Shown here piece after piece: positions 1 to 7,194 of a DNA stretch of 33,558 nucleotides. Source of the DNA: Lachnospiraceae bacterium. Its GTDB lineage: Bacteria > Bacillota > Clostridia > Lachnospirales > Lachnospiraceae. The DNA lies in contig JALFIB010000146.1 of NCBI GenBank assembly GCA_022776305.1, positions 1 through 33,558 of the forward strand, given 5' to 3'. The notes under the pieces are model-generated. The model was given only the letters and a program-made list of their open reading frames with translations. It did not search any database and had not been told where the DNA came from. How positions within the stretch are numbered: position 1 is the first letter of the stretch; every line of letters starts with the position of its first letter. Made by a program: the position numbers and the translations under genes.

Positions 1-236
1 TGGCCGATTTTTCCAAAACCGCAAAGCCAGTTACTTAAAAACATCATGGCTGCTGTGGAGGTACCGCATTTTCCCGGCACCCCTTCCGTACTGTAACAAT
101 CCAGACAGTACAGCATGATATTGCGAATCACCTCCGGCGGGATCTCTTCCCGCTCAAATAAGTAACTGATCCCATTTAACATGGAGGTAGGTCCACAATC
201 ATATTCTGAAAGTTGATAGTGAAGTGGATTTTTCAT
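1..236 (-). CDS. C39-like cysteine peptidase family protein, N-terminal part (runs off the window)
   Basis: The frame opens at an ATG at 236 and stays open to the window edge, giving 78 residues. An AAGGAG site (249-254) lies 12 bases upstream and overlaps the end of the permease gene, so this is the last visible gene of the transporter operon and is probably translationally coupled. The N-terminus has the papain-like C39 signature: Gln8, then YDCG with the presumed nucleophile Cys14. It matches the complete protein at 6216-6830 at about 45 of the first 78 positions, so they are paralogues. The His and Asp expected in the missing half cannot be checked. C39-type folds cut leader peptides or act as transferases, and the substrate here is unknown. 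Placement behind peptide permeases suggests a role linked to peptide uptake, which is inference. Confidence 0.8.
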   Translation of the reverse strand, partial: MKNPLHYQLSEYDCGPTSMLNGISYLFEREEIPPEVIRNIMLYCLDCYSTEGVPGKCGTSTAAMMFLSNWLCGFGKIG

Positions 237-252
237 AACCTTTGCAATCTCC

Positions 253-1125
253 TTACCTGCTGTTTGGATCGAGTGCATCCCGCAGCGCATCACCGATGAA
301 GTTAATGGACATCACAAGAATAACGATCAAAAGTCCTGCGGGAATCCAGAGCCAGGGCTGTTTTGTGAGGACAGTCAGGGACTGGGCACCGTTCAGCATA
401 TTTCCAAGGCTCGCTGTGGGTGGCTGGACGCCAAGTCCAAGAAAGCTTAATGCAGCCTCATCCAGCATGGACAAGGCAAGGACCGATGTGGCATACACAA
501 GGATCGGAGCCACTGTATTGGGCAAAATCTCAGAAAAAAGTATATGGCGTACAGGCATGCCTGCAACGATATTGCTTTTGACAAAATTTGTTTCCCGGAG
601 GCTAAGGACATTTCCTCTCACCAAGCGGGCAATGCCGGGCCAATCCACGAAGCCCAGAATCAGAATAATGTTCCAAAGTCCCGGACGGAAAATGGCTGCC
701 GCCACAAGAACCAGTAAAATATAAGGAAAAGACATCACCATGTCTGTAAAGCGCATAATAACCATATCCGCGATCCCGCCAAAATAACCGGCGATCAATC
801 CAAGCACCACACCTACTACTGTGGAGATCACCGTTGCCAATACGCCTACCAGAAGTGAGATCCGCATGGCATACAGCAATCGGCTGAGCACATCACGGCC
901 GATCTGGTCTGTCCCAAGTAAGAACTCCCTACAAGGCGCCCCGCTGAAGGTTCCCACGATCGCATCTGGATCATAAGGCGCAATCCAAGGGGCAAGTAAA
1001 GCGGATCCCACTAAAACAACCAACACCACAAGGCTGGCCATAGCCAGATGATGACGGCGAAAACGGCGGAACACCGTCTGGAGATAACTTTCGTTTATAA
1101 TATCAGTCTTTTTATCCTTTGCCAT
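253..1125 (-). CDS. oppC: Peptide ABC transporter permease (DppC/OppC type)
   Basis: This is a 290-residue inner permease of the peptide/nickel ABC family (BPD_transp_1 fold). The N-terminus is cytoplasmic, followed by the DppC/OppC N-terminal helix and about five further membrane segments. Near the C-terminus lies the EAA-type loop that docks on the ATPases (around EILPNTVAPILVYA) and the family signature ALSFLGLGVQPP. The start at 1125 is chosen because GGAGGA (1132-1137) sits just upstream and the protein then opens MAKDKKTD, typical of the family; a longer frame reads into the preceding gene. The ribosome site overlaps the dppB stop, so translation is coupled. It should pair with the DppB-like protein to form the translocation channel. 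Substrate, whether oligopeptide, dipeptide or another, cannot be told from sequence. Confidence 0.95.
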   Translation of the reverse strand: MAKDKKTDIINESYLQTVFRRFRRHHLAMASLVVLVVLVGSALLAPWIAPYDPDAIVGTFSGAPCREFLLGTDQIGRDVLSRLLYAMRISLLVGVLATVISTVVGVVLGLIAGYFGGIADMVIMRFTDMVMSFPYILLVLVAAAIFRPGLWNIILILGFVDWPGIARLVRGNVLSLRETNFVKSNIVAGMPVRHILFSEILPNTVAPILVYATSVLALSMLDEAALSFLGLGVQPPTASLGNMLNGAQSLTVLTKQPWLWIPAGLLIVILVMSINFIGDALRDALDPNSR

Positions 1126-1136
1126 GACGGTTCCTC

Positions 1137-2084
1137 CTAGTTCAGCGAAATGGTTGGGTCCACAAGAGCATACAAAATATCCGTAACTAGGTTCGCCACA
1201 AGGACGACAACGGCTGAAAGAAGGCACACGCCCATAATCACCGGATAGTCACGGGAAGTAATGGCGCTCATGGTCATAAGCCCCAATCCCGGCCAGGAAA
1301 ATACCTGTTCAATGATCACGGCGCCGCCGAACAGTGCCGGTATCTCCATACCTATAACGGTCACAATGGGCACCAGTGCATTGCGCAGCGCATGTTTATT
1401 GATCACAAGGAAATGTCCGATTCCTTTTGCACGTGCAGTCCGCAGATAATCCTGCTGTAATATCTCCAGTACGGCGCTCCGGATGTAACGGATATTGCTG
1501 CCGGCCATAGAAAACGACAGCACCAGCACCGGCATTACCATATGCTTTGCCACGTCAGTCCATCCTCCTTCCGCTCCGAGGGTGGTCATTCCGCTGGATG
1601 GAAGCCAGCCAAGCTTAACCGTAAAGATATAGATCAGCAGTAAAGACAAGAAAAAGCTGGGGATACTGCTGCCAAGAAAGGATGCGGTAACCACTGCGTA
1701 ATCCCCTTTTTCGTACTGGTGGATCGCGCTGTAAATACCTGACGGTACTGCCATCAGCAAGCTGACGATCAGGGATACGCCCATCAGCAAAAGAGTGGGG
1801 CCCAGATGGCTTGCGATCATCGCACTAACCGGCTGGTAGGATTTGATGGAATATCCCATGTTGCCGTGCAAAAGCTGTCCAAGCCACACAAAATACTGGA
1901 TATAAAAAGGTTGGTCCAGACCTAATGCAATCTTTTTCGCCTCCACTGCTGCCTCTGAAACACGGGGGCCCTGAAGCATCTCCAGAGGGCTGCCTGCCAT
2001 GCACATAATGGCATAATCAATGATCGTGATCCCGATGAGGACCGGGATCGCAATGAGGATCCTCTTGATAATATACTTATACAT
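1137..2084 (-). CDS. oppB: Peptide ABC transporter permease (DppB/OppB type)
   Basis: A 315-residue permease that opens [20 protein letters not shown], the usual DppB/OppB N-terminus, with six predicted membrane helices and an EAA loop (KHALRNALVPIVTVIG). It ends in the family-typical LVDPTISLN. It is the partner of the 253-1125 permease. The start at 2084 is supported by AAAGGAG directly upstream. The ATG overlaps the stop of the preceding ATPase gene by 8 bases (ATGTATAA), which indicates coupled translation. A longer open frame exists upstream only because 36-bp repeats at the end of oppF happen to be open in this phase; those extra residues are not expected in the protein. Gene order ATPase-ATPase-permease-permease is less common than permeases first, but it is known. 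Confidence 0.95.
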   Translation of the reverse strand: MYKYIIKRILIAIPVLIGITIIDYAIMCMAGSPLEMLQGPRVSEAAVEAKKIALGLDQPFYIQYFVWLGQLLHGNMGYSIKSYQPVSAMIASHLGPTLLLMGVSLIVSLLMAVPSGIYSAIHQYEKGDYAVVTASFLGSSIPSFFLSLLLIYIFTVKLGWLPSSGMTTLGAEGGWTDVAKHMVMPVLVLSFSMAGSNIRYIRSAVLEILQQDYLRTARAKGIGHFLVINKHALRNALVPIVTVIGMEIPALFGGAVIIEQVFSWPGLGLMTMSAITSRDYPVIMGVCLLSAVVVLVANLVTDILYALVDPTISLN

Positions 2085-3156
2085 GGGCGGGCTCCTTTCC
2101 TGCCACAATCGGGCATGATGCGGCATGTTCCTTTTCTTCCGTAATCTGGCATGATACGGCATGTTCCTTTTCTGCCATAACCGGACATGATGCGGCATGC
2201 TCCTTTTCTCTCATCAGGCTTTGCAGCACAGGCTCACGCTTTGCACAAGCAGGCACTGCATAAGGACATCTTGGATGAAAACGGCAGCCGGAGGGAGGAT
2301 TGGAGCTGTCCCCGATCTCGCCTTGCAGCAGCTCCCGCTCACAGTTTTTCTCAGCCGGATCCGGTATGGGCACTGCACTTAAAAGCGCTTTCGTATACGG
2401 GTGGACCGGATGACGAAAAATCTCCCGCGCCTCTCCGATCTCCACAATCTTCCCAAGATACATCACTGCGATCCGGTCACTGACATAGTTCACTGCACCC
2501 AGACCATGTCCCACAAAAAGCAACGTTAAATGCAATTCCTTTTGCAGGTCCTTCAGCAGATTCAAGATCTGCGCCTGAATCGATACATCCAGCGCGCTTA
2601 CCGGCTCATCGCAAACGATGAACCGGGGATTTAACGATAAGGCTTTTGCAATCCCTATCCTCTGGCGCTGTCCCCCGGAAAATTCATGGGGATACCGTCC
2701 AAGGATGTGTTCCGGCAATCCCACCATATCCAGAATCCGCACAATGTCTTTCTCCACGGTCTCTTTGGTGGAAATGTGATGGTACAGCATAGGCTGTGCC
2801 AGAATTTCAAAAATATGTTTCCGCGGGTTCAAGGAAGAATAGGGATCTTGAAAGACCATTTGCAGCTGCGTGCGGATCCGGCGCATTTCTTTTTTATTGA
2901 AAGAAAACAAATCCCTTCCTTCATACAAGATCCTGCCCTCCGTTGGTATTTCCAACCCTACAAGCTGACGCCCGATGGTGGATTTCCCGCAGCCGGATTC
3001 CCCCACAAGGCCCAAGGTCTCCCCTTCCATGATAGTAAAGGAAATATCATCCACTGCATGGATGTTTCCGGTGGTATGTGTGATAATACCTCCCTTAATG
3101 GGATAATACTTCTTCAGGTGGTCGACCTGAATCAACGGTTTCTTTTCTTCATTCAT
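2077..3156 (-). CDS. oppF: Peptide ABC transporter ATP-binding protein (OppF/DppF type) with repeat tail
   Basis: A 359-residue ATPase that energises peptide import with the OppD-like subunit. Walker A GESGCGKS is at about residues 52-59, followed by Q-loop [11 protein letters not shown], signature FSGGQRQR and Walker [10 protein letters not shown]. The C-terminal oligopeptide-transport domain has the Cys pattern ([11 protein letters not shown]...C, then KEHAASC) that in OppD/OppF proteins can bind an iron-sulfur cluster. The last Cys-containing motif is then repeated: KEHAASC, KEHAVSC, KEHAASC, each 12 residues apart, a tail absent from ordinary family members. The start is taken as ATG 3156, nine bases after AAGGAGG (3166-3172). 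The TTG at 3165 is too close to that site. The gene lies 5 bases downstream of oppD. Confidence 0.94.
   Translation of the reverse strand: MNEEKKPLIQVDHLKKYYPIKGGIITHTTGNIHAVDDISFTIMEGETLGLVGESGCGKSTIGRQLVGLEIPTEGRILYEGRDLFSFNKKEMRRIRTQLQMVFQDPYSSLNPRKHIFEILAQPMLYHHISTKETVEKDIVRILDMVGLPEHILGRYPHEFSGGQRQRIGIAKALSLNPRFIVCDEPVSALDVSIQAQILNLLKDLQKELHLTLLFVGHGLGAVNYVSDRIAVMYLGKIVEIGEAREIFRHPVHPYTKALLSAVPIPDPAEKNCERELLQGEIGDSSNPPSGCRFHPRCPYAVPACAKREPVLQSLMREKEHAASCPVMAEKEHAVSCQITEEKEHAASCPIVAGKEPAHV
2093..2213. repeat. 36-bp tandem repeat, three full copies and a partial, in the 3' end of oppF
   Basis: Units occupy 2093-2128, 2129-2164 and 2165-2200, with a fourth partial from 2201. They read tccttttct...ggcatgatgcggcatg on the plus strand with a few mismatches. 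The period is a multiple of three and adds 12-residue blocks ([12 protein letters not shown] type) to the ATPase tail, each carrying one Cys and one His. The last unit also supplies the AAAGGAG ribosome site of the next gene. There are no spacers, so this is a minisatellite-like expansion and not a CRISPR. Confidence 0.9.
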
Positions 3157-3161
3157 TCCGG

Positions 3162-4253
3162 TCAACCTCCTTGCATTTCAGTTTTTGTAACGACAGGCCG
3201 TCCGCCAACCCAATCATGTTCTTTCATCAAGGCACAGTTTGCAGGCTGCTCAGTTTCTTTCATCAAGGTATAATTTGCAGACTGCCCTGTTTCTTTCATC
3301 ACAATACATTTTGCGGTGTGCTCGGGTCCAAATTCATAATCTTCCTGTGGCAGGCCGCATTTCCCACAGGCAAAAGCGCATCGGTCCGCAAACCGGCAGC
3401 CTGACATAGTATCATAGCTCTCCGGTACCATGCCCGGTATAGAGACCAGAAGGCGATCTGCGCCATCACGGATCGTCGGCACAGTTTCAAGGAGCGCCTG
3501 CGTGTATGGATGAGCCGGGTGATGAAACAGCAGTTCTGAAGGAGCCCGTTCAACGATCTGCCCCGCATACATGACAAGCACCCGGTCGGCCATATTGGCT
3601 ACCAGACCGATATCGTGGGTGATCAAGATCATCGCCATCCCTGTCTCGCGCTGCAGTTCCTTCAAAAGTTTCATGATCTGCGCCTGAATCGTCACGTCAA
3701 GGGCAGTGGTGGGTTCATCCGCGATCAACAGACGAGGATTGCAGGCTAAAGCCATGGCGATCATCACCCTCTGCCGCATACCTCCCGAAAGCGTATGTGG
3801 ATATTTTCTCATTACACTGTGGGGATCCGGCATTCCTACACGCGACAGCAGCGACTCTGCCCGTTTGGCGGCTTCCTCCTTTGACAGATGCATATGGATG
3901 CGGATGCTTTCCACCATCTGGTTTCCTACGGTAAACACCGGATTTAAAGAAGTCAGCGGATCCTGAAAGATCATGGACATCTGATTTCCGCGTACTTGAT
4001 CCAGCTCTTTTTCTGACATGGAAAGAAGTTCTTTATTGTCAAAGAGGACAGAACCGTCGATGACGGCTCCGCCCCTCCCTAATAACCCCATGATCGATAA
4101 TGAGGTCACACTTTTTCCACATCCGGACTCACCTACAATGCAGACCACCTCGCCCTCATCTACATGAAAGCTCACATGATCCACGCTGACATTTCTGCCA
4201 TAGTCACCGGTAAAAGCTGTCGTCAGCTCCTTTACCTCAAGCAAATGTGCCAT
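3162..4253 (-). CDS. oppD: Peptide ABC transporter ATP-binding protein (OppD/DppD type) with repeat tail
   Basis: A 363-residue ATPase and partner of OppF. Walker A GESGCGKS is at residues 41-48, the signature LSGGMRQR starts near 155, Walker B IADEPTTALD lies near 177-186, and H-loop LITHDIG follows. The oligopeptide-transport C-terminal domain carries SGCRFADRCAFACGKC and HTAKC, the Cys set associated with a [4Fe-4S] site in OppD proteins. After HTAKC the protein continues with a 12-residue block repeated about 2.5 times (LMKETEQPANCA type), encoded by 36-bp repeats and not part of the family core. The start at ATG 4253 is preceded by AAAGGA. An upstream in-frame TTG (4277) has no ribosome site. 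The end of the gene contains the GGAGG used by oppF. Confidence 0.94.
   Translation of the reverse strand: MAHLLEVKELTTAFTGDYGRNVSVDHVSFHVDEGEVVCIVGESGCGKSVTSLSIMGLLGRGGAVIDGSVLFDNKELLSMSEKELDQVRGNQMSMIFQDPLTSLNPVFTVGNQMVESIRIHMHLSKEEAAKRAESLLSRVGMPDPHSVMRKYPHTLSGGMRQRVMIAMALACNPRLLIADEPTTALDVTIQAQIMKLLKELQRETGMAMILITHDIGLVANMADRVLVMYAGQIVERAPSELLFHHPAHPYTQALLETVPTIRDGADRLLVSIPGMVPESYDTMSGCRFADRCAFACGKCGLPQEDYEFGPEHTAKCIVMKETGQSANYTLMKETEQPANCALMKEHDWVGGRPVVTKTEMQGG
3219..3301. repeat. 36-bp tandem repeat in the 3' end of oppD
   Basis: The string ttctttcatcaa recurs at 3219, 3255 and 3291, an exact 36-base period. Units are 3219-3254 and 3255-3290, with a partial third. They encode 12-residue blocks at the C-terminus of OppD. 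Their sequence is unrelated to the 36-bp repeat in oppF, yet the period and the position in the gene are the same. Confidence 0.88.
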
Positions 4254-4342
4254 TCGTTTATCCTTTCTTTTGTCCAAATGTCATTTTTGAATAAAGATGC
4301 CAGTGCCAAAAGCCTCGAACCACGATATGCTTACGCATGGGT

Positions 4343-4362
4343 GGCCATAGGACTTAATGGCC
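4343..4362 (-). promoter_or_regulatory. Short stem-loop between the binding-protein gene and oppD
   Basis: GGCCAT and ATGGCC form a six-base-pair stem with an eight-base loop directly after the stop of the binding-protein gene. There is no U-run, so it is not a full terminator. In binding-protein transporter operons such stems often protect the 5' transcript segment and allow excess binding protein; that role here is inference. Confidence 0.4.
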
Positions 4363-4365
4363 GAT

Positions 4366-5970
4366 TCATTCATTGATATCCCAGTTCTGGACATCATTGA
4401 AGAAACCGTATGCACTCGGCTTTGCACCACTTAAGCGGTTGCTGACTGCACCCTGGGCGCTGATGATATATACGGAGAACATGGGAACATCTTCCTGTAC
4501 TTTTTTATCTACGATAGAATAAAGGTTCTTGATCTCTTCTGTATCGCTGGTCTGCTGTGTACCTGCCAATGCTTCACTGATAGAATCATCAGCATAACCG
4601 GTCCAGCTTCCCTCGCCACTAAGCAGCCAGTCTACATCCGGATAAGGATCAACCGGCGCATAAGTATACTGCACTGCCATAATATCATAATCCGTCGAAC
4701 CTGCCACAGTCATCAGTGTAGCCAGATCCACTGTTGTCACCTCAACGTTGATACCCACTGCTGCCCACTGTGCCGCAAGCACCTGTGCACCGTTTACAAA
4801 TGTGCTGTCCCCTGAGTTTACATAGAAACGCAGAGTCTGGGATCCGTCCCATCCTGCTTCATCAAGAAGCTCTTTTGCTTTCTCCGGATCATAGGAGATC
4901 GGTTCAATCGCATCATCAAAGAACGGGCTGGCAGAAGAAAGGAAACCATCTACCACTTCACCGTGTCCCTTCAGCAGCTGCTCAACCAGCTGGTTTCGGT
5001 CAATGGCATAAACAAGGGCCTGACGCACTCTGGCATCCGGGATATTGGCTGTCTGGATAAAAGCAGACTGGTTTGTGATCGGCAGTCCGTAAACTGTCTC
5101 CACATTTTCAAGGGCTTCTATGCTGTCATAGTCTTCCTGCGGAATCGCTGTCATAGTATGATGGGTAATATCAATCTCGCCGGACTGCAGTCCTGAATAG
5201 ATCTGGCTGCCCTCAACGATCTTGATGTTCAGCTTGCCGATCTTCGGTGCGCCCTTCCAGTAAGCCTCATTTGCCGTATAAGAAATATAGTGGTCTGTAT
5301 CATAATCTGCAAGAATATACGGACCGCTGACCACATCCGGATGGTTGAACCAATCCAAAGTCAGCAGTTCTTCCTCGGTATATTCTCCAAGGATATGCTT
5401 CGGAAGCGTATGCAGATAACGTCCATAGGTGTTTTCAAATGTGGTCAATGCCATCGGATACTTGGAAGTAAACTGTACGGTCTTCTCATCAACAACTTTA
5501 ATACCCTCAATACTGGTAGCTCCTTCTTCTACGAAGCCGTCATCGCCCACACCCTCAAATGCGTAGAGGAGCATAGTCGCATTGTTGATCACCGGGCTGG
5601 CAAGGCGCAGCACCGTAAACTCCACATCCTCTGCTGTCACCGGTGTACCGTCTGACCAAGTTGCTTCATCATTAATGTGTACCGTAAAAGTCAGGTTATC
5701 CTCTGTGGTCACAGAGTCTGCAAGCATTCCCTGAAAATTCAGCTCAGAATCCAGCTCTACAAGGGGCAGAAACTGTAGTCCTACGGCATACTTGTTGATC
5801 TCTGTCTGATCGATGGCCAACGGATTCACTCCACCCAGAGAATCTGTGACACCCACGTTTACGATTTTCTCCGCTCCGTCACCTTCTGCAGCAGCTCCGA
5901 ATCCCACAGTGGAAGCCGCCATTGCTGCAGCCAAAGTTACACCAATTACTTTTCGCATAAACCTCTTCAA
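4366..5970 (-). CDS. oppA: Peptide ABC transporter substrate-binding protein (SBP family 5)
   Basis: A 534-residue extracellular solute-binding protein of the OppA/DppA/NikA family. It captures the peptide and delivers it to the OppB/OppC channel. Family features include WSDGTPVTAEDV, the VSGPYIL region, DARVRQALVYAIDR and YDPEKAKELLDEAGW. The start is taken as TTG 5970, eight bases after GGAGG (5979-5983); ATG 5958 inside it is an alternative. The signal peptide has a KRFMRK n-region, a hydrophobic core and an AAA cleavage region. Unusually for a Gram-positive binding protein there is no lipobox cysteine, and I see no Cys anywhere in the protein, so it should be released by signal peptidase I and not lipid-anchored. 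It is the first gene of the operon, with its own promoter at 6066-6094. Confidence 0.93.
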   Translation of the reverse strand: MKRFMRKVIGVTLAAAMAASTVGFGAAAEGDGAEKIVNVGVTDSLGGVNPLAIDQTEINKYAVGLQFLPLVELDSELNFQGMLADSVTTEDNLTFTVHINDEATWSDGTPVTAEDVEFTVLRLASPVINNATMLLYAFEGVGDDGFVEEGATSIEGIKVVDEKTVQFTSKYPMALTTFENTYGRYLHTLPKHILGEYTEEELLTLDWFNHPDVVSGPYILADYDTDHYISYTANEAYWKGAPKIGKLNIKIVEGSQIYSGLQSGEIDITHHTMTAIPQEDYDSIEALENVETVYGLPITNQSAFIQTANIPDARVRQALVYAIDRNQLVEQLLKGHGEVVDGFLSSASPFFDDAIEPISYDPEKAKELLDEAGWDGSQTLRFYVNSGDSTFVNGAQVLAAQWAAVGINVEVTTVDLATLMTVAGSTDYDIMAVQYTYAPVDPYPDVDWLLSGEGSWTGYADDSISEALAGTQQTSDTEEIKNLYSIVDKKVQEDVPMFSVYIISAQGAVSNRLSGAKPSAYGFFNDVQNWDINE

Positions 5971-6065
5971 TATGATTTCCTCCTTCTTTTTTATGGATAA
6001 AACAATACCCAGTTCATTTCCTTTTCCTACCATCTCTATATGAAATATATGATATAGTTTTATTT

Positions 6066-6094
6066 ATTTTATTATATCACACTTTTCTTGTCAA
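6066..6094 (-). promoter_or_regulatory. Sigma-A promoter of the peptide transporter operon
   Basis: On the minus strand a perfect TTGACA (6089-6094) is followed by a 17-base spacer and TAAAAT (6066-6071). The leader to the TTG start of oppA is about 90 bases. Confidence 0.75.
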
Positions 6095-6103
6095 ATACAT
6101 TTT

Positions 6104-6113
6104 TCAAATTTGA
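6104..6113. promoter_or_regulatory. Palindrome TCAAATTTGA between the divergent promoters
   Basis: A perfect 10-base palindrome lies between the two outward-facing -35 boxes (6089-6094 minus and 6142-6147 plus). The position would suit an operator controlling both the transporter and the peptidase-like gene. The sequence is AT-rich, so chance occurrence is possible. Confidence 0.3.
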
Positions 6114-6141
6114 TAAAAAATCGTGGAATTTTCGCAAAAAC

Positions 6142-6170
6142 TTGACAAATCATGCAATTTACGTTATATT
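6142..6170 (+). promoter_or_regulatory. Sigma-A promoter of the C39-like gene
   Basis: TTGACA (6142-6147), a 17-base spacer and TATATT (6165-6170), placed about 45 bases before the start codon. It is divergent from the oppA promoter. Confidence 0.78.
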
Positions 6171-6215
6171 ACAATCATTTTAGGCACTTTTTACAAATGA
6201 AAGGTGAGTTATGGG

Positions 6216-6830
6216 ATGAAGAATGTATTAAATTACCAGACAAGCGAATACGATTGCGGACCGGTCTCTCTTCTTAACGGAATCCGCTATCTTTTTGACC
6301 GGGAAGAAATTTATCCGGATATTGTAAAGTTTATCATGCTCTATTGCATGGATACCTATAACGAAAATGGGGAGCTTTGTAAGCGCGGCACCTCGGCTGC
6401 AGCGATGAATTACATCACAAACTGGCTGAACCATTTTTCCGAGACCAGGCACTTCCCCATCCATTGTGATTACCTCACTGATGAAGATGTGGTCCTGTCA
6501 CCTGAAAGCCCGATCTGGAAAGCCCTCGAGGCAGGTGGAGCCGTAGTGGTACGGGTAAACCTCGAATGTTGGCATTACGTGCTACTAACCGGGATTTCCG
6601 ATGACCGTGTGCTGCTCTTTGATCCTTATTATGAGGAAGAAGACGATCCGGAATTTGACGAAGAATACAATACAGAGGAGATCCGTTTCCTCTATGATAC
6701 ACCAAAGCGAGCTAACCGCTGTGTATCCATCCAGCGTCTCAACCGGACGGATACCGGTTATTACCAGATGGGAGAGCCAAAAGGCAGGGAGGCAGTCATC
6801 ATGGTTAACACCGGCAAATCAACCATATAA
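6216..6830 (+). CDS. C39-like cysteine peptidase family protein
   Basis: A 204-residue protein with no signal peptide or membrane segment, so probably cytoplasmic. It has the papain-like C39 layout: Gln8 as oxyanion residue, Cys14 in EYDCGPVS, His in WHYVLLTG and Asp in LLFDPYY, all in family order. The start is ATG 6216 because AAAGGTGAG lies seven bases upstream and the first residues MKNVLNYQ match the paralogue at 1-236 (MKNPLHYQ). A GTG at 6204 lies within that ribosome site. There is no ABC or bacteriocin-exporter domain, so it is a stand-alone C39 fold. C39 relatives include leader peptidases and acyl or peptidyl transferases such as the BtrH type, so the reaction is unknown. It is divergent from the transporter whose far end carries the paralogue. 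Confidence 0.82.
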   Translation: MKNVLNYQTSEYDCGPVSLLNGIRYLFDREEIYPDIVKFIMLYCMDTYNENGELCKRGTSAAAMNYITNWLNHFSETRHFPIHCDYLTDEDVVLSPESPIWKALEAGGAVVVRVNLECWHYVLLTGISDDRVLLFDPYYEEEDDPEFDEEYNTEEIRFLYDTPKRANRCVSIQRLNRTDTGYYQMGEPKGREAVIMVNTGKSTI

Positions 6831-6856
6831 CATCTCTGGTTTATTTCCAAAATATC

Positions 6857-6905
6857 AAAAAGCCTGTCACAGAATGCGAAAAACTTCTGCGGCAGGCTTT
6901 TCTTA
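6857..6905 (+). terminator. Rho-independent terminator after the C39-like gene
   Basis: AAAGCCTG and CAGGCTTT form the outer stem, with an inner CAGAA/TTCTG stem, followed by TCTTATT. It lies 27 bases after the stop codon. Confidence 0.75.
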
Positions 6906-6931
6906 TTCATTACAGTAATTTTTTCTTGGCC

Positions 6932-6955
6932 ACAAAAAAACCGAAACTCCTTGAT
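6932..6955. repeat. Left copy of a 24-bp direct repeat bounding a small island
   Basis: Identical to 8240-8263 at 23 of 24 bases; the core is CCGAAACTCCTTGAT preceded by an A-run. The right copy is the distal half of the tRNA operon terminator. This left copy has no matching second arm, so it is a stray duplicate, as expected of an attachment site or target duplication. Confidence 0.75.
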
Positions 6956-7096
6956 ACAGGGCATATCATCCCTATTGCCTTGATTAAAACTGATTAAAAT
7001 TTAACCACAACCAGAAAGGAGAAAATTGGATGGTGTAATTCAAAAAGGAAGAATCATATACAACAAATTTTTTCTTTTCTCTTTCTCTAATTTTAA

Positions 7097-7118
7097 TATT
7101 GTGGGAATATCCACAATA
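7097..7118. promoter_or_regulatory. Operator 1: TATTGTG-N8-CACAATA at the secreted-protein promoter
   Basis: A perfect inverted repeat, extended to nine bases per arm (7096-7104 and 7111-7119). It lies over the -35 box and spacer of the promoter of the 7195 gene, where a bound repressor would block RNA polymerase. The same half-sites with the same eight-base spacing occur at 8186-8207 beside the promoter of the Cro/C1-type gene. Confidence 0.72.
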
Positions 7119-7127
7119 TAGTATAAT
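7099..7127 (+). promoter_or_regulatory. Promoter of the secreted-protein gene
   Basis: A weak -35 TTGTGG (7099-7104), a 17-base spacer and a perfect TATAAT (7122-7127). Operator 1 occupies the -35 and most of the spacer. The leader to the ATG at 7195 is about 60 bases. Confidence 0.65.
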
Positions 7128-7194
7128 CAAAATCATAAGAAAACAAAATGTGCGTAGCACAAATCAATTTATTATTAGAAAGGAGACTGACGTT

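Noticed and set aside
242-724. A plus-strand open frame of 160 codons at the left end
   Set aside because: It is antisense to the conserved DppC-like permease and has no ribosome site.
2085-2198. An N-terminal extension of the DppB-like permease with repeated HARLWQKRN-like blocks
   Set aside because: It is the 36-bp oppF repeat read in another phase; the ATG at 2084 with AAAGGAG gives the family-typical N-terminus.
2093-2213. A possible CRISPR array because of the 36-bp repeat length
   Set aside because: Units are contiguous with no spacers, are coding and are few; no cas genes are near.
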